A DNA stretch of 64,000 nucleotides, taken from contig NC_026657.2 in the NCBI RefSeq assembly GCF_000004075.3, positions 36,194,732 through 36,258,731 on the forward strand, given 5' to 3'. Shown in pieces: positions 42,684-53,807 of this stretch; the first letter of the stretch is position 1, and each line of letters starts with the position of its first letter. A program made the translations under genes and the position numbers. Below the pieces are notes generated by a model, which ran no database searches, was not told the DNA's origin, and was given only the letters and a program-made list of their open reading frames with translations. Source of the DNA: Cucumis sativus. Its lineage: Eukaryota; Streptophyta; Magnoliopsida; Cucurbitales; Cucurbitaceae.

Positions 42684-43085
42684 TTGAATTGTATAAGGCC
42701 GATTTTGGTGATTGATGTTGCTCATTTCAAGGGGAAGTACAAGGGTATTATGCTAGTAGTGGTGTCAATTGACGCTAATCAGCAAGTGTACCCGATCGCA
42801 TTTGGGTTGGGTGATAAGAAAAACGACGAATCACGGACATGGTTCATGACAAGTTTACGAACAATTGTCGGGTGTTCATATATGACTGCCATAAGAGTAT
42901 TGTTAAATCCATTTAATAACCTAAATGCTTCTATTTTTTTTATCTTGAGACATCTAAGGACAACATTGGATCGAGAACTAATAGAACAAAGAATTTTCCA
43001 ACCTATAGTAATAAGTAAATTTTTTAAGTTGAATTTGTATATGACTAAGCTCCTCATTAATTACATATGTTCAATCTCTTTCTAA
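42684..43085 (+). pseudogene. MULE (Mutator-like) transposase fragment
   Basis: The frame carries RPILVIDVAHFKGKYKGIML, then VSIDANQQVYPIAFGLGD and SRTWFMTSLR. These are the first part of the MULE transposase catalytic domain, with the first catalytic Asp in VIDVAHFKGKYKG. After about 90 residues the similarity stops and the sequence becomes unrelated. The second and third catalytic acids and the zinc knuckle are not found, so this is a broken copy. No ATG context or promoter supports expression. Confidence 0.85.
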
Positions 43086-43349
43086 ACACCATTTAACAAA
43101 TAAGAGTTTGTCAATCTCATTACAATTTCTTAAGCCCCAAAAAATTGATAAACACACGTAACAAACACTTCATTAATTGGATTGTTAACTCAAGATTAGG
43201 AATAAAAACATTACAAGAAGGCTCTATTAGCCCATAATTGTATTGTTAATTGTTGACAAAATAAGGAAATGTTATCTGGGGTTAGGGTTCAGAAGGAGGA
43301 GCGGGTAACATCATACTCAAAAAATTTACGACAATAAATCCCACAATCA

Positions 43350-43960
43350 CACTAGTCCATTTATTATGGTGCATCCCGTACTTGATATAGTGACCACATT
43401 GTCCCAGGCAGATTGGACTTTAACGTGGAAACTCCACTACAATGCAACTGAGCTAAGACTACGCACCTCATGTTGTCAAGTTCTTTAGCTAGTTTCAAAT
43501 TTGACATCTAATCAATAAACGAATCCCATACATTGGTTCGTCTCTCGACCATGTCAAGCACAATCAAAATCCAATGGCATCCCCCCAATGTTGTAGGACA
43601 TGTAGATGTAGTTGATGTCCATTTATGCCTTGTCATAGTTTGGTAACTCGCCCATCACATATTTCAAGACGGTAGCATCCTTAACTCAAATGTATTCAAC
43701 GTCAACCAGACAAGTGTTCCTTTTAATCTCCTCGTACAAACATGGGCTACACCTTATGAAATTTTGCACTGTAGGGTTAACCAAAACACACAACGCTAAT
43801 ATTCAATCAAAATTTGTTTAAACTTACCACGATGGTACGATTAGCCATTGTGAAGTTTTTCTTCACATGTGATTCATCGACGTTGACTTGTAACTTCTTG
43901 GTGAATAGACCAAAAACTATGTGTCGATCGTCTGCAAATGGTAAGAATCAACCTTCAGTG
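43350..43960 (-). pseudogene. Decayed Ulp1-type (C48) protease domain, transposon-associated
   Basis: The minus strand encodes, in different frames and with stops, GGCHWILIVLDMVERRTNVW followed by DSFID (about 43515-43605), and further on LPGQCGHYIKYGMH (about 43375-43412). These correspond to the His-Trp and Trp-Asp-Ser block and to the Gln/Cys block of Ulp1-like SUMO-protease domains, which many plant MULE and CACTA elements carry. Frame breaks between blocks show it is dead. It lies opposite in strand to the MULE fragment and may or may not belong to the same insertion. Confidence 0.6.
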
Positions 43961-44463
43961 CATTGAACGATGTACCTTCACCACCTTCATAGCATTGTTG
44001 GGAGTCAACTACCTTACCCTATTAACGAAGCAGTAGAAACATGAGAATTGATTTTTAACTAAGACAAAAACAATAAACAGGTGCACTTAAAGACAATCAT
44101 ACCTTAACTAATGTCATCAAAAGCTCCTTTATGATTGATAACTCGACTGTTACAAATAACTACATTTATTGTAAGAAGTCATCCATCTGATCTAATCTGA
44201 CTTTAAAGTGAGATACATGCTAGCTACAATTACACGTCACTCAGGATCTATCTGCCTCAATAAGCTACTCCGTTGATGCGGTAGGACAATCATTATCCTC
44301 AAGAAGAGAATGGGGATGTTGAACACGAGCAAAGGTATGAGGATGCTTGACGTGAGGAGTAGGAGGGAGATGCTCGACATGAGTGTGTGGAAAGGCATGC
44401 TCGACATGCTGAGTAAGGAGAACCAGAACCATTGCTGAGTAAGGGGCAAACTAGAACCATATC

Positions 44464-44498
44464 AACCCTAAACCCTAACTATCCCTAAACCCTAAACC
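44464..44498. repeat. Short interstitial telomere-like repeat (CCCTAAA)
   Basis: Four CCCTAA/CCCTAAA units in two pairs, separated by CTAT. They lie at the edge of the transposon debris. This is also the telo-box sequence found in some plant promoters, but no gene start follows. Confidence 0.8.
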
Positions 44499-44499
44499 A

Positions 44500-47150
44500 C
44501 ATGCATTAACTTAAAAAAAAAAAGTTCTACATCCAACTGCATCAGAACCCCAACTACAAAATTTCCCATCATCCTTAGATTTCACAAAAAGAAATTTAAC
44601 ATAAACTAAAAACTAAAAATTCGTATAGGATAAAATTTAAAAGATTTGGTTGAATATAAAATAAAAGAGTAAATGTGATTTTTATAATTTTAGTAATCTT
44701 ACTCTAAGATTGAAATTGTTTAGTGTGGCAGTCTGTAAAGTATATAACTAGAGATATAATTAAAGTAGATAGGTTTGAGACAAGAGTTTCGAAAGTGTTT
44801 ATGTGAAAGGTTGTTTATTGAGATTTTTAGACCATATCTAAAGATATTATTTGGATATATAATAATGGTTTGGGGGAAAGCATTAAAGTGTAGATTTTGA
44901 AACTAATATTAAAGACCGAGCATACATAATTTTCAAAATTCCATGGCTAAAAAGTTACTTTCAATATTAGTTTTCTATTAAAATCAATTGTCCTATCTTA
45001 GGATGCAAATGGTGGGTTGAATTTTAAAATAATCTATACATAAGTCTTTTAGGAAGCCATTATTGGTGTTTCTATAATAAATAAATTATAAATACATGAC
45101 ACAAGTCTTTTAGCTACCAAACATATAACCATTCTTTTTATTTTATATTTCATACAACTCATATCCCCATTCTTGAAAACACAAAAAAAAAAAAAAAATC
45201 AAAATTTATCTTAAATTTTGATTTCAAATTCTCAAATTATTGTATTAATATACACTCTAAAAGTCAAGAATAACGAAATAGATAATGTAGTTATTTTCAT
45301 TAAATTTGAAGACTCCTTTTTTCTATGTTTCTTATGAATTTAGATTTATTTACGCCATAATTTTTTCATATTATTGTGGTATGATTTTTAAAGAAAACAA
45401 TTAAATAATGTAATTTATTATTATTAAATCAAACAATTAAATAGTCTTTAGAATCGTTGATTTAAACTTTATATATATATAAATGTAAATAGAGATTCCA
45501 CATTTTGGTAATTAAGTTTGTATTTTCTTAATAAAGCAGAAATTGTTTTATTTAATGTTCAACTAAGCAGCACCTAAATATTGTTGTTAATTATTTTGTT
45601 TTAAGATAATTGATGGATTAGAAAGTCAAACGATTGCAAGTCTTTGAGAAAAAGCAATGAAAACTGCCGCCTACACATCCTTTTCTTCTTCTTTATTTTT
45701 AATTTTATTTCAAAAGTACTTTCCAATTTGAATTAGATTTTGTGACACCTTCTTTGTTAACTAACGCTATTTTTAAATATAAAAAAAAAACAAATTAAAA
45801 TATTTACGAACTTTTATCAATATAACAATATAATTTGCTATATGTTGTAAATATTTTGTATGATTAATGTTAATCACGTGCATAATATTTTAGCATAATC
45901 AATTTTCAACCCTTTAACAGACTGTAATTTATACCGATCTCTATAACTTCTTTCTTGTCTTTAATTTTAATATTTTTCAAGCACTAATTAATCTCATAAT
46001 ACAATTCTTTTTCATTTCAAAAGCATATTACCAACCATTATCTCATCAAAACTATTTCAACTACGTATTATTTCTTCTCTCTCTCTTACTACTTCAATCT
46101 ATAACTTAACACATTTCTATTTTCCCTCTCTTCTTCAATACCTTCCTGCCCCTTTTCTTGTCAACTATGGTATGAAGTTTTGTTTGTTGAGAAAATTAAT
46201 TTTTCTTGTCGCTTGGCTAAAATATGAGAGTATTTATATGGAAAAAAAAAGAGATTATCTATATAGTTTATTTTAAAATTTATTTTTTTAGGTGGGGCTA
46301 AAATATGTTATTATGATTTCAAATAAATTAAATTATGGAAAATTTGAGGATATTTTGTTTAGAGGGTTTTTGAATTTTGTTGTTGGTCCCTCCCTATTGT
46401 TGTATGTAAACATTGCATACATACATAAGCACACTAGCTAATATTAAGCTAACCTATTTTAATATCGTTGGTCCAAAAAGTTTAAACAAAATAAATAAAT
46501 AGATAGAACTATTTGGTATCCACAATAAAATAAAAATTGACTTAAATAAGATAATGGAAAATTGACGTAACCACTAGTGGCCACTAGGTGACATTGACAA
46601 AAGTGGGATATTGAAGAACAACCATGTGATATCCACGTGGCATACATCTTAGCTCAAATATCTCAATATAATATGTTTATATTCTTAACTTTAAGTAACA
46701 GCTAACTTATAAATTGGGTTTGAATTTTCTTTTTCGAAGGAATTTTATAATAATAATAGAAAAAACCAAACCACCACAAAGAGCCCAGCAGAGGCAGTAG
46801 TGGGAACACGAAAAAACGAGTCCATAAAAGAGTTCCAAACCGCATATAAACTTTGAACCTGAGTCATTTTAGTAACATTTGTGTTGTTTGACCACCATCT
46901 GAAATGATGTTAATTCATACGAGAACATGAATCAAACATTCTAATAAACATTCGTACTCTCCAAATTTTGTATCAATCAAAATAGATGATTAACATATCT
47001 CTTACAAATAAACGGTTTTATCTATCTCTTTTAAATTATTTTCTAATAAAGCATTCATTCATCAACAGAAAAAAATAAATTAAAATTGAAATGAATAGCT
47101 AGGAATTGGATGTCCTAAGAGATATTCACAAGCTGGTAGGCAACCTCTCC
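44500..47150. other. AT-rich intergenic DNA
   Basis: No gene is supported. Short AT-rich frames only, a (TA)n tract near 45470 and homopolymer runs. A CT-rich stretch at about 46060-46160 looks leader-like but leads to no coding frame. Confidence 0.6.
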
Positions 47151-47154
47151 TCTA

Positions 47155-47306
47155 TATTGATGGTATGAATAGTTGTGGCATCTCTCCAAGCTAGAGTTTA
47201 TAGAAAATGGTCGTCGTCTTACCAGCGGCATCAAGACCAACCATCAGAATTCTCATCTCAGGTTTAGTAAACAACCGATTGAAGAGCTTTGCAAAGGTGA
47301 GCCCCC
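47155..47306 (-). pseudogene. ARF small GTPase pseudogene fragment
   Basis: The minus strand reads [18 protein letters not shown] then [12 protein letters not shown], the N-terminus and P-loop (GLDAAGKT) of an ADP-ribosylation factor, a vesicle-traffic GTPase. It is broken. The ATG just before GLTF is out of frame through one extra G in ATGGGG. The P-loop is followed by an added Thr codon. A TAG stop then replaces the Lys codon in YKLKLGE. After that the DNA still resembles the family (GAGAT, then ACAACTATTC) with an apparent 1-nt loss, and similarity ends. It looks like a decayed first exon. Confidence 0.85.
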
Positions 47307-49159
47307 ATCTCTGTTCGTAACTCGGATGTTCCTTCTTTTTTCTGAGAGCTGCACAAAGGTGTATTGAAGGGGATGGAGAGAGCAAGAAAAATGAACCCTT
47401 CATGGACAAATTTGATTGAGATGCTAGTGCAGCATTTGACCCTTTGTAGTAGTATAAAGCTGTACAGAAATGTTTGACAAATCTGATTGCTTTTAGCAAA
47501 GTACAGATGATGGTAGTCCCCCGTCTGCCATGGCTCTTCTCGCCATCTCTCGCCAAGCAAAAGGCCAGACAACCGTTGCTGTTTTGAACTTCTCTAGTAA
47601 AATTTAAGGTCTACCGTTCTCCCTTGCTTAATCGCACATGTTGTTTTATGTACAGACAAATATATGTACGTAGTATGACTTTTTTCAAATTTGATCAACA
47701 GTTGAAAATGATTTTATTTTCAAATTATTGAAAAAACAAATGTTGATCATTCGAAGAAAATTAGTCACGATCTTGGTGCTAAATTGTATAAATGTTATTA
47801 ATTAATGAATGAAATCAAATAAAATCTTACCAAGAAAAGAAATCAAAGTTTTTTTGGAAGAAAGAATAACCCCACTCAACTTTTTCTTTTCAAAAAATAT
47901 ATGTAAAGTGAATAAAACATAACATTATTATCATAAACCATTAAAATATTTGTAACCACCGAAATAATAATAACAATATTAATGATAATTCCTAACATTA
48001 ATATGAGCTGCTCAACTCATGATATAATTAATTTTGAACCATTGACTACAAGACGTTCAACTCTACTACATGCACTGCATATGTTTGGAATAAATAGTAT
48101 GTAACTATATAGTTGCATCTTTTGAATACCAGGAGTTGTGCTCCTTCAGCAATGATTCTATTGGTTCATAAATAACATAATTGAATAAAAGATATAACTA
48201 TTCGAATAAGCCCTATGAATTCACGTTGATGACAAATTTAGAAACTTTGATTCATATAACCTGAGATTGAAATTGGTTTCAACCACTTCTGCATTATGTA
48301 TGCACTGAGATTGTTTTCTTTTCCAATTTTTCTTTTGGTTTTGTGGTTTTTAAATTATAAACAAGGATGTAAATATTGGTGCAGATAAAACCCTGAGTAT
48401 TGGTTTTATTTGATTTTCTTTCTCTATTTTGATTTGATTTTGTATTTATTCTGATTTAAAATAAATTATTCTTTCTTGGATTTACGTTGGTATCAGTTCG
48501 TAAGTCGCATTGTAGCCAATATTTTGTTTTACAAATTTGATTTTGGATTGGATCTGGTTTGCAACTTTTTGGTTTTATATCTTTACTTTGCATTTGGTTT
48601 TATGTTTATTTTATATGTATACTGATGTAGTTTTTATAAATTATTGCTTGTTTGTATGTATTTGGTTTTTGGTTCGTATATATATTGTTTGAATTAAACA
48701 ATAAACTCTTTTTGAAGTTGTAAATTATTGTGTTCATAATTTTGTTTATATATTGTTTAGAAGCCATAAATTATTGTTTGGATATATTGTTTATGTAATG
48801 TTGTTTCAAAGTATATTATGTATTATGAAGAGTATATCTTTTATGATTATATGACCAAATATCCATTTTTATAGTTTTATATTTTGTTTTGGATGGAAGA
48901 TAGTTGATGTGAAAATTGTAAGTTTTGAAAATTAGGAACCCAATTGATCAACACTTAGTATCAAAACTCTAAAACCTTGTTCTGGAGTTGAAATGTTTAA
49001 GCTTGGTAAAAGTGAGGTAAAAAATGAACTAAGCACAAAGATTAAGGTAGGAAAAAGTGCTAGAGGAGATGAATGTGAAGCCCGTGTTATGGAGTAAAAA
49101 GGTGGTGAAGAAGGAAGTTAAAGTATAACTAGGTATAAGAATGACACATTTTGAGGAAG
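47307..49159. other. Intergenic DNA; flank of the ARF pseudogene and T-rich spacer
   Basis: 47307-47600 is less AT-rich and could be the decayed upstream leader of the ARF fragment. From about 48300 to 48850 the plus strand is T/G-rich with many TTTGGTTTT phrases. No gene is recognised. Confidence 0.5.
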
Positions 49160-49560
49160 CACTACAAGAAATCGGGGTGTTGTCGATGCAAAAAATGATG
49201 TCAGAATAAAGCAGGTCATAAGAAAGGGTTTTTGTTGATGCAGCGAGAAAGGTGTTGATATTGGTCTTCAATGCCAACGTCAAGAGACAACGTCGCGACA
49301 GAGGGCAAAGACGACAACACAATTCATGACGACGTCGTGAAAGCTTTTTATTTTAAAAAATGTTATTTAGTTTTCCACGATGCCATGCACGTCCATGTCC
49401 TCGTTTCCCCCCTAACGACGACGTCACCAAAAGTTTGATTTCCCCCCTAACGGCAAGATTTGGTTGATTTGGAAAAGGTAATGCTGACACCATAAGTGAC
49501 CACATCAGTATTAGGTTACCTTCTAACGACGCGACCATTTACTGCGTCATTAGAAGGTGA
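49160..49560 (+). mobile_element. CACTA transposon terminal fragment
   Basis: It starts CACTACAAGAAATCGGGG, the standard terminal inverted repeat of plant CACTA (En/Spm) elements. It continues into a GC-rich subterminal region with repeated GACGAC, GACGTCG and CCCCCCTAACG motifs. A 14-bp inverted pair (CCTTCTAACGACGC facing GCGTCATTAGAAGG, one mismatch) lies at 49519-49557. The opposite end and a transposase were not found, so it is truncated or very degenerate. Confidence 0.7.
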
Positions 49561-49599
49561 GTTCTCGTGTTTCGTTGCACACAATTTTTATCAAGAAAT

Positions 49600-49690
49600 G
49601 TGATCGATATTCGTGAGTGTCCTACCTAGGATGGTGGCTACCATGGACCGAACCCATAACTTATTAGTTAAGTTTTACAATAATCCAAAA
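49600..49690 (-). repeat. SINE-like fragment, copy A
   Basis: It shares a stretch (GTGTC, then GCTACCATGGA, then AACCCAT, then TTAGTTAAG on the plus strand) with the better preserved copy at 49755-49870. It is probably a truncated relative of that element. Confidence 0.45.
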
Positions 49691-49754
49691 GATAAATTAA
49701 TTGTCATACATGTATGTGTAGCCTAATCTAATCAAACTAATTTATAAATGGATG

Positions 49755-49870
49755 ACGCGAAAGTTGTGTCAAGAAAGCTACCACCATGGATTAAACCTAT
49801 GGTCTCTTAGTTGAGAGTATCTCCCCTATTTTACCAACAATTTTACCACTAGGTTAACCCATGATGATTT
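49755..49870 (-). repeat. SINE-like element, copy B
   Basis: On the minus strand it has an A-box-like TTAACCTAGTGG (49847-49858) and a B-box-like AGGTTTAATCC (49788-49798) in the correct order. This is the form of tRNA-derived plant SINEs. The element reads away from the CACTA fragment. Confidence 0.5.
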
Positions 49871-50480
49871 AGTGAATCATGTTACGAAACTCATTTCTAT
49901 GTTATAAAGATGATTCATGGCATTTGAGGTACGCTAAAATACATTTTATACTCTCTACTCTTCGACTCTCAAAATTATCACTAGCTTGATTGTCGGAGTG
50001 TTGGTGAGTCAAATATACCACATTGATGCTAGTTTTTCTTCTATTTTGAAGGGTAATAGCTCGATTTCTCCCCATAATTATAAATGCACAGTTGGTACCA
50101 AATTTAAGTATCAAGAGTTACCATTTATTTAAATCATTTAGTATATAAATCAAATGGTGTTGGTCATGTCCATTTAAATGAATGACGTACCTGTTATTTT
50201 GATCAAATATCAATGAAGGCATTGATAAAATGTTGAATACTTCAAAAAATTATATAAAAAATCATTATTAAATAATAAATATTATAGCTTTTTTTAACAA
50301 ATTAATTTTTTTTTTTTGGTTATCTATTATTTCTCTCCATATGTGATTTTACGTAAACAAATTTATCACATAAATCATGAAAATATATGAGATTCAGTGC
50401 CCATTAAAAAATGTAGAAATGCGATAAATATCACCGACTAACCGAATAAAACCGAAGACGAGAAAGTAAAATATTGGAAC
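49871..50480. other. AT-rich intergenic DNA before the small gene
   Basis: No gene is recognised. An AT-rich block lies at 50240-50340. The promoter of the downstream small gene probably lies in the last 200 bp. Confidence 0.5.
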
Positions 50481-51623
50481 CATAAAACGACGTGGTTTCT
50501 TGCAATAGCTATCCCGGAGATTTTGCCCTGCCGCCGCCGGTGAGTTCTTTAGATTTTCTTTTTCTTTAGCTTTCTTTATAGGCTCAATCCACAGTTTTCT
50601 GTTTGGTTCCCGAGAAGAGATCCTGAATTATTTTTTTTCTCGACGCAGAAAAAACTAGGTAAATATTGATTTTGAATTTTATATTTCTTGAGTTTTATTT
50701 CCAATCCTTCTCTCTCTCTTGTGATGTGGAATTGCATGTATCCATTTGAAGCCTTATCGTATCGTAATTCTCAGGAAATAGGAGATGGCTGATTTTTCAG
50801 TGAATGAACATGGAATTGGCTGTATTTAGGATTTTATTATATCATATTCTTTAATTTGGTTTACTTTTCATGTGGGGGAGCTGTTCTTGAGTTCAGTTTT
50901 TCACTAAATATATGATCGGAGAACAGTTTAGGCAGGAAATTTAAGTGAATGAAGTTGAGAAGCCTCCTATAGTTCAATATTGAGAATGATTATCTATCTG
51001 TCTGTTCATTTGTTGCCCGAACATTTTTAGTCCCAAAAGTCAAATCGTTGCATGGTATGAAGTACAAGAACGTCGTCGTTAAAGATGGTTTAGAACGAAA
51101 AGACTATATTAGAGCGAAACTTCAAGGAGCTAGGAATGAGTTTAAGTTTTTTAATTAAATGGTAGCTGTAGTACTTGTTAAGATTTTCATTTCATTATCA
51201 GATTATTAAGTGTTTACTTTTCTTGATATTGAAATTAAAGCTAAACAGTGTAGTGATTTCACTCTTGATAAGGTTTTCAATAATAAGGAGCTCAGGATGA
51301 GTTTAAGCTTCTCAATTAGATTAGAGCTGCAGTGCTTGTTAAGGTTTCCATCATCAGAGATTAAGTGTGTGGTTTTGTAGTTATTGAGATTAAAGTTAAA
51401 CAGCGTTATGATTTGACTTCCATTTTGGAATTTTTTTTCTTCTGGCATTATTTGATGGGGATGATCTTGATCCAGGTGCAGCAATTGTTATTTCTGCATT
51501 TACTGTTTCTTTATTGATTGTGATATGTACATCTGTATATTAATATCAAACTATCTTTGTATGTTTTGATGGGTCGGTTTATTACAAAGGCCATTTCTAG
51601 ATTATCTGGTTCATTAACGGACA
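50481..51623 (+). promoter_or_regulatory. Probable 5' UTR region with intron(s) of the 77-aa gene
   Basis: A GC-rich leader-like stretch (GCCCTGCCGCCGCCG) ends at 50539 with a good donor GTGAGTTC. The ATG of the coding exon is at 51624. The acceptor is unclear; a candidate lies a few tens of bases before the ATG. GTGAGTTC and the GC shift make a leader intron of about 1 kb likely. Confidence 0.45.
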
Positions 51624-53018
51624 ATGGAAGATAAAGTCAATGTCCCAACTAAAAGAGATTGGAAACAAATGGGACATGAAGGGGCAACTGTAGCTGTTCA
51701 TGAAGAAATGAAACGAGTGCAACAGTTTCCTTCTAACAGTACCTATGCTACTCATCGTTTGCGGATTTTAAACAAAATTCTGCAGCTTTTATCAATTCAG
51801 GTTTGTATCATGAAACAGAAGAAATCATTTGGTCAGTTTGTGTTAATAATTGGTGTAGTAGAAGTGGGGTAATGTGGGGTTTTTTGTTCAAATATTGAGA
51901 TTAAGATTAGATTCCACAAATACGACAAGGACTTATTTTTTAAAAAAAAAATATTTAGGACATAGACATGACAAAGATACACAAGAATGTTAAAATATAT
52001 ATATTACTTTTATACCAGAAAGAAATTCGAAGTCGGTGAATCAAAGTTTATTATATTTTCTCGTGTGTCTATTTAGTATACTTAACTAGTGTTTGACACA
52101 TTGGACCTACTTTGATTTTCTACAACTAATTTCTAGCACATCTATGACACTAACATGTCCTCAAGTGTAGGAGTATCTAAATTTCACATTCATTTTAAAG
52201 CTTGTACTGATTTGAATTCTTTGTAGTGCAGTGGTATTATTTTTTGCAATTTGTAAATAAGTACATCTTTTGTGGGGAGGGGTGTTGGTTTGGGTGAGAG
52301 GAACAATAAAACTTTTTCAAGGTTCGGGAGATCTCCGGGTGAAGTTTTGTCCTCTGTAAGATTCAATGTGTCCATATGCTTCAGTTACAAAACCCTTTTA
52401 AGTATCCGTTAGGTTTTATTTTTCTAGAAGTGGTTCTTTTTATAGTTTGCCACCCTTTTTGTTAGCTTATTTTTGTATGCCATTGTATTTTTCGTTTGTT
52501 CTCAAACTGGGTTATCCATTAAAAAAAGAAAAAGATGAGTGAAGCACAGCTTTTCATACTTTTATCTAAGTTTTCAGAGATTTAGAATTTGACTGTACAG
52601 TTGATTGTGACAAACTTGCTGGAGATTATGCTAAGTTTATGTATCACCTATTCATCTTAAGTTTCTCTTCAATGAAGAAATGGATTGCTAATGATGATCC
52701 CATTGCTATGCTATTGCTATACGTTTACTCCATATAAAGCTTCAAATTCAATTTAACGATTTTCTCTCAGTCCATTTTCAGTTCATGCAGTGCTGAATTC
52801 ATCACCAAAACAATCTTAGTTTAGTTTATTCCTAAGAGTATATACACCACAATCTTAATGTGTGCTGTTGTTCTCGTGGTTGCTTGAATTGCAAAATATG
52901 ATGAACATTGCTATATGATATCTGATATGATTGTGTTTGTTTGCTCGTTTTCTTTTGTCAGAGAACTCTATCTCAGGAAGAGGAACTGGAGTTGCTGTTT
53001 TCTGGGCTTTCCTTGTGA
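51624..53018 (+). CDS. Small conserved plant protein, 77 aa, unknown function (2 coding exons)
   Basis: Exons 51624-51800 and 52962-53018 join in phase 0 (CAG|GTTTGT to TTTTGTCAG|AGA) to give 77 residues. It begins MEDKVNVPTKRDWKQMG, contains ATHRLRILNKILQLLSIQ and ends EEELELLFSGLSL. I recall similar short proteins in other plants with the same SYATHRLRxLNKILQL core, but know no function. It is hydrophilic with an amphipathic leucine-rich helix in the centre and an acidic leucine-rich end. It has no signal peptide or membrane segment. The intron is 1161 bp. Confidence 0.8.
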
Positions 53019-53807
53019 TAAGTTGTAGCTAGAGAATGGCTGGTACAGTTTCACTTCTCTATACAAATACAATTACAGAATGAAAGGTGGTTAGGATTTT
53101 GTTGGTCATCCTCGGTATATCATAACCATATCGTATATGTTTCTGTATCAATATCCTTAAATGCTTATCAGATGCCCTCCTAGGGACAATATCCTTAATC
53201 CTTAAATGTTTAAGTTGCAAAATGAACAATCAATGTGATTATCCCTTTCACTTTCATCTCCCATCGATGATCATTTCATTTGCATTATTTTAATCATGCA
53301 AGCCATGTATTATTAAGGAAGTCTCAAACCATTGAATGTATGTGTTTTACTTTTTATCCACCAAAATCTTTAACAACTAACATTAAGTTTATACTATCGA
53401 CCGGTCAAGGTTAATCATATGTAGAACATTGAACAGAATGTTTACATTCATACTATTATTAGTAGTAGTCATTAGTTGTCGTCGTCATCATTATTAATAA
53501 GACAGGATGGTCCATTTATGCTGCAAGTATTGAGACAGAAACACAAAACAAGCAAACGTAACAGCAAACAAGAGGGATAGGAAGCCAAAAGTGAAGGAAG
53601 TTTGTATACCAGAAAGCTCGATTCGACTAAGTATACACCACAACAATATTGCCTACAACGCCGTAATAGCCAAAATAGAGTTTCCATATATAAAACTCAA
53701 TATTTCACACATAAATGATGGAAGTTCGAAATCTATCTACCATTATGGCTGATTTATTATCAAGTACTCGTCTAAATTGATGCATATTACCGAACCAAAG
53801 TGGGGTT
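53019..53807. other. Convergent 3' flanks of the 77-aa gene and the TMEM184 gene
   Basis: The two genes converge here, so both 3' UTRs probably lie in this interval. A GTC/ATT-rich simple patch occurs at about 53460-53500. No other gene is seen. Confidence 0.6.

Noticed and set aside
47264..47572. 102-codon minus-strand frame starting [14 protein letters not shown] as a new protein
   Set aside because: It enters the ARF fragment in the wrong frame. The upstream part is probably decayed leader sequence.
52215..52235. A CTTTGTAGTG sequence as the opposite terminus of the CACTA fragment at 49160
   Set aside because: It shares only the first eight bases or so with the expected inverted repeat, lies inside the intron of a normal gene, and the interval contains that gene's leader and first coding exon. 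Chance match is more likely.
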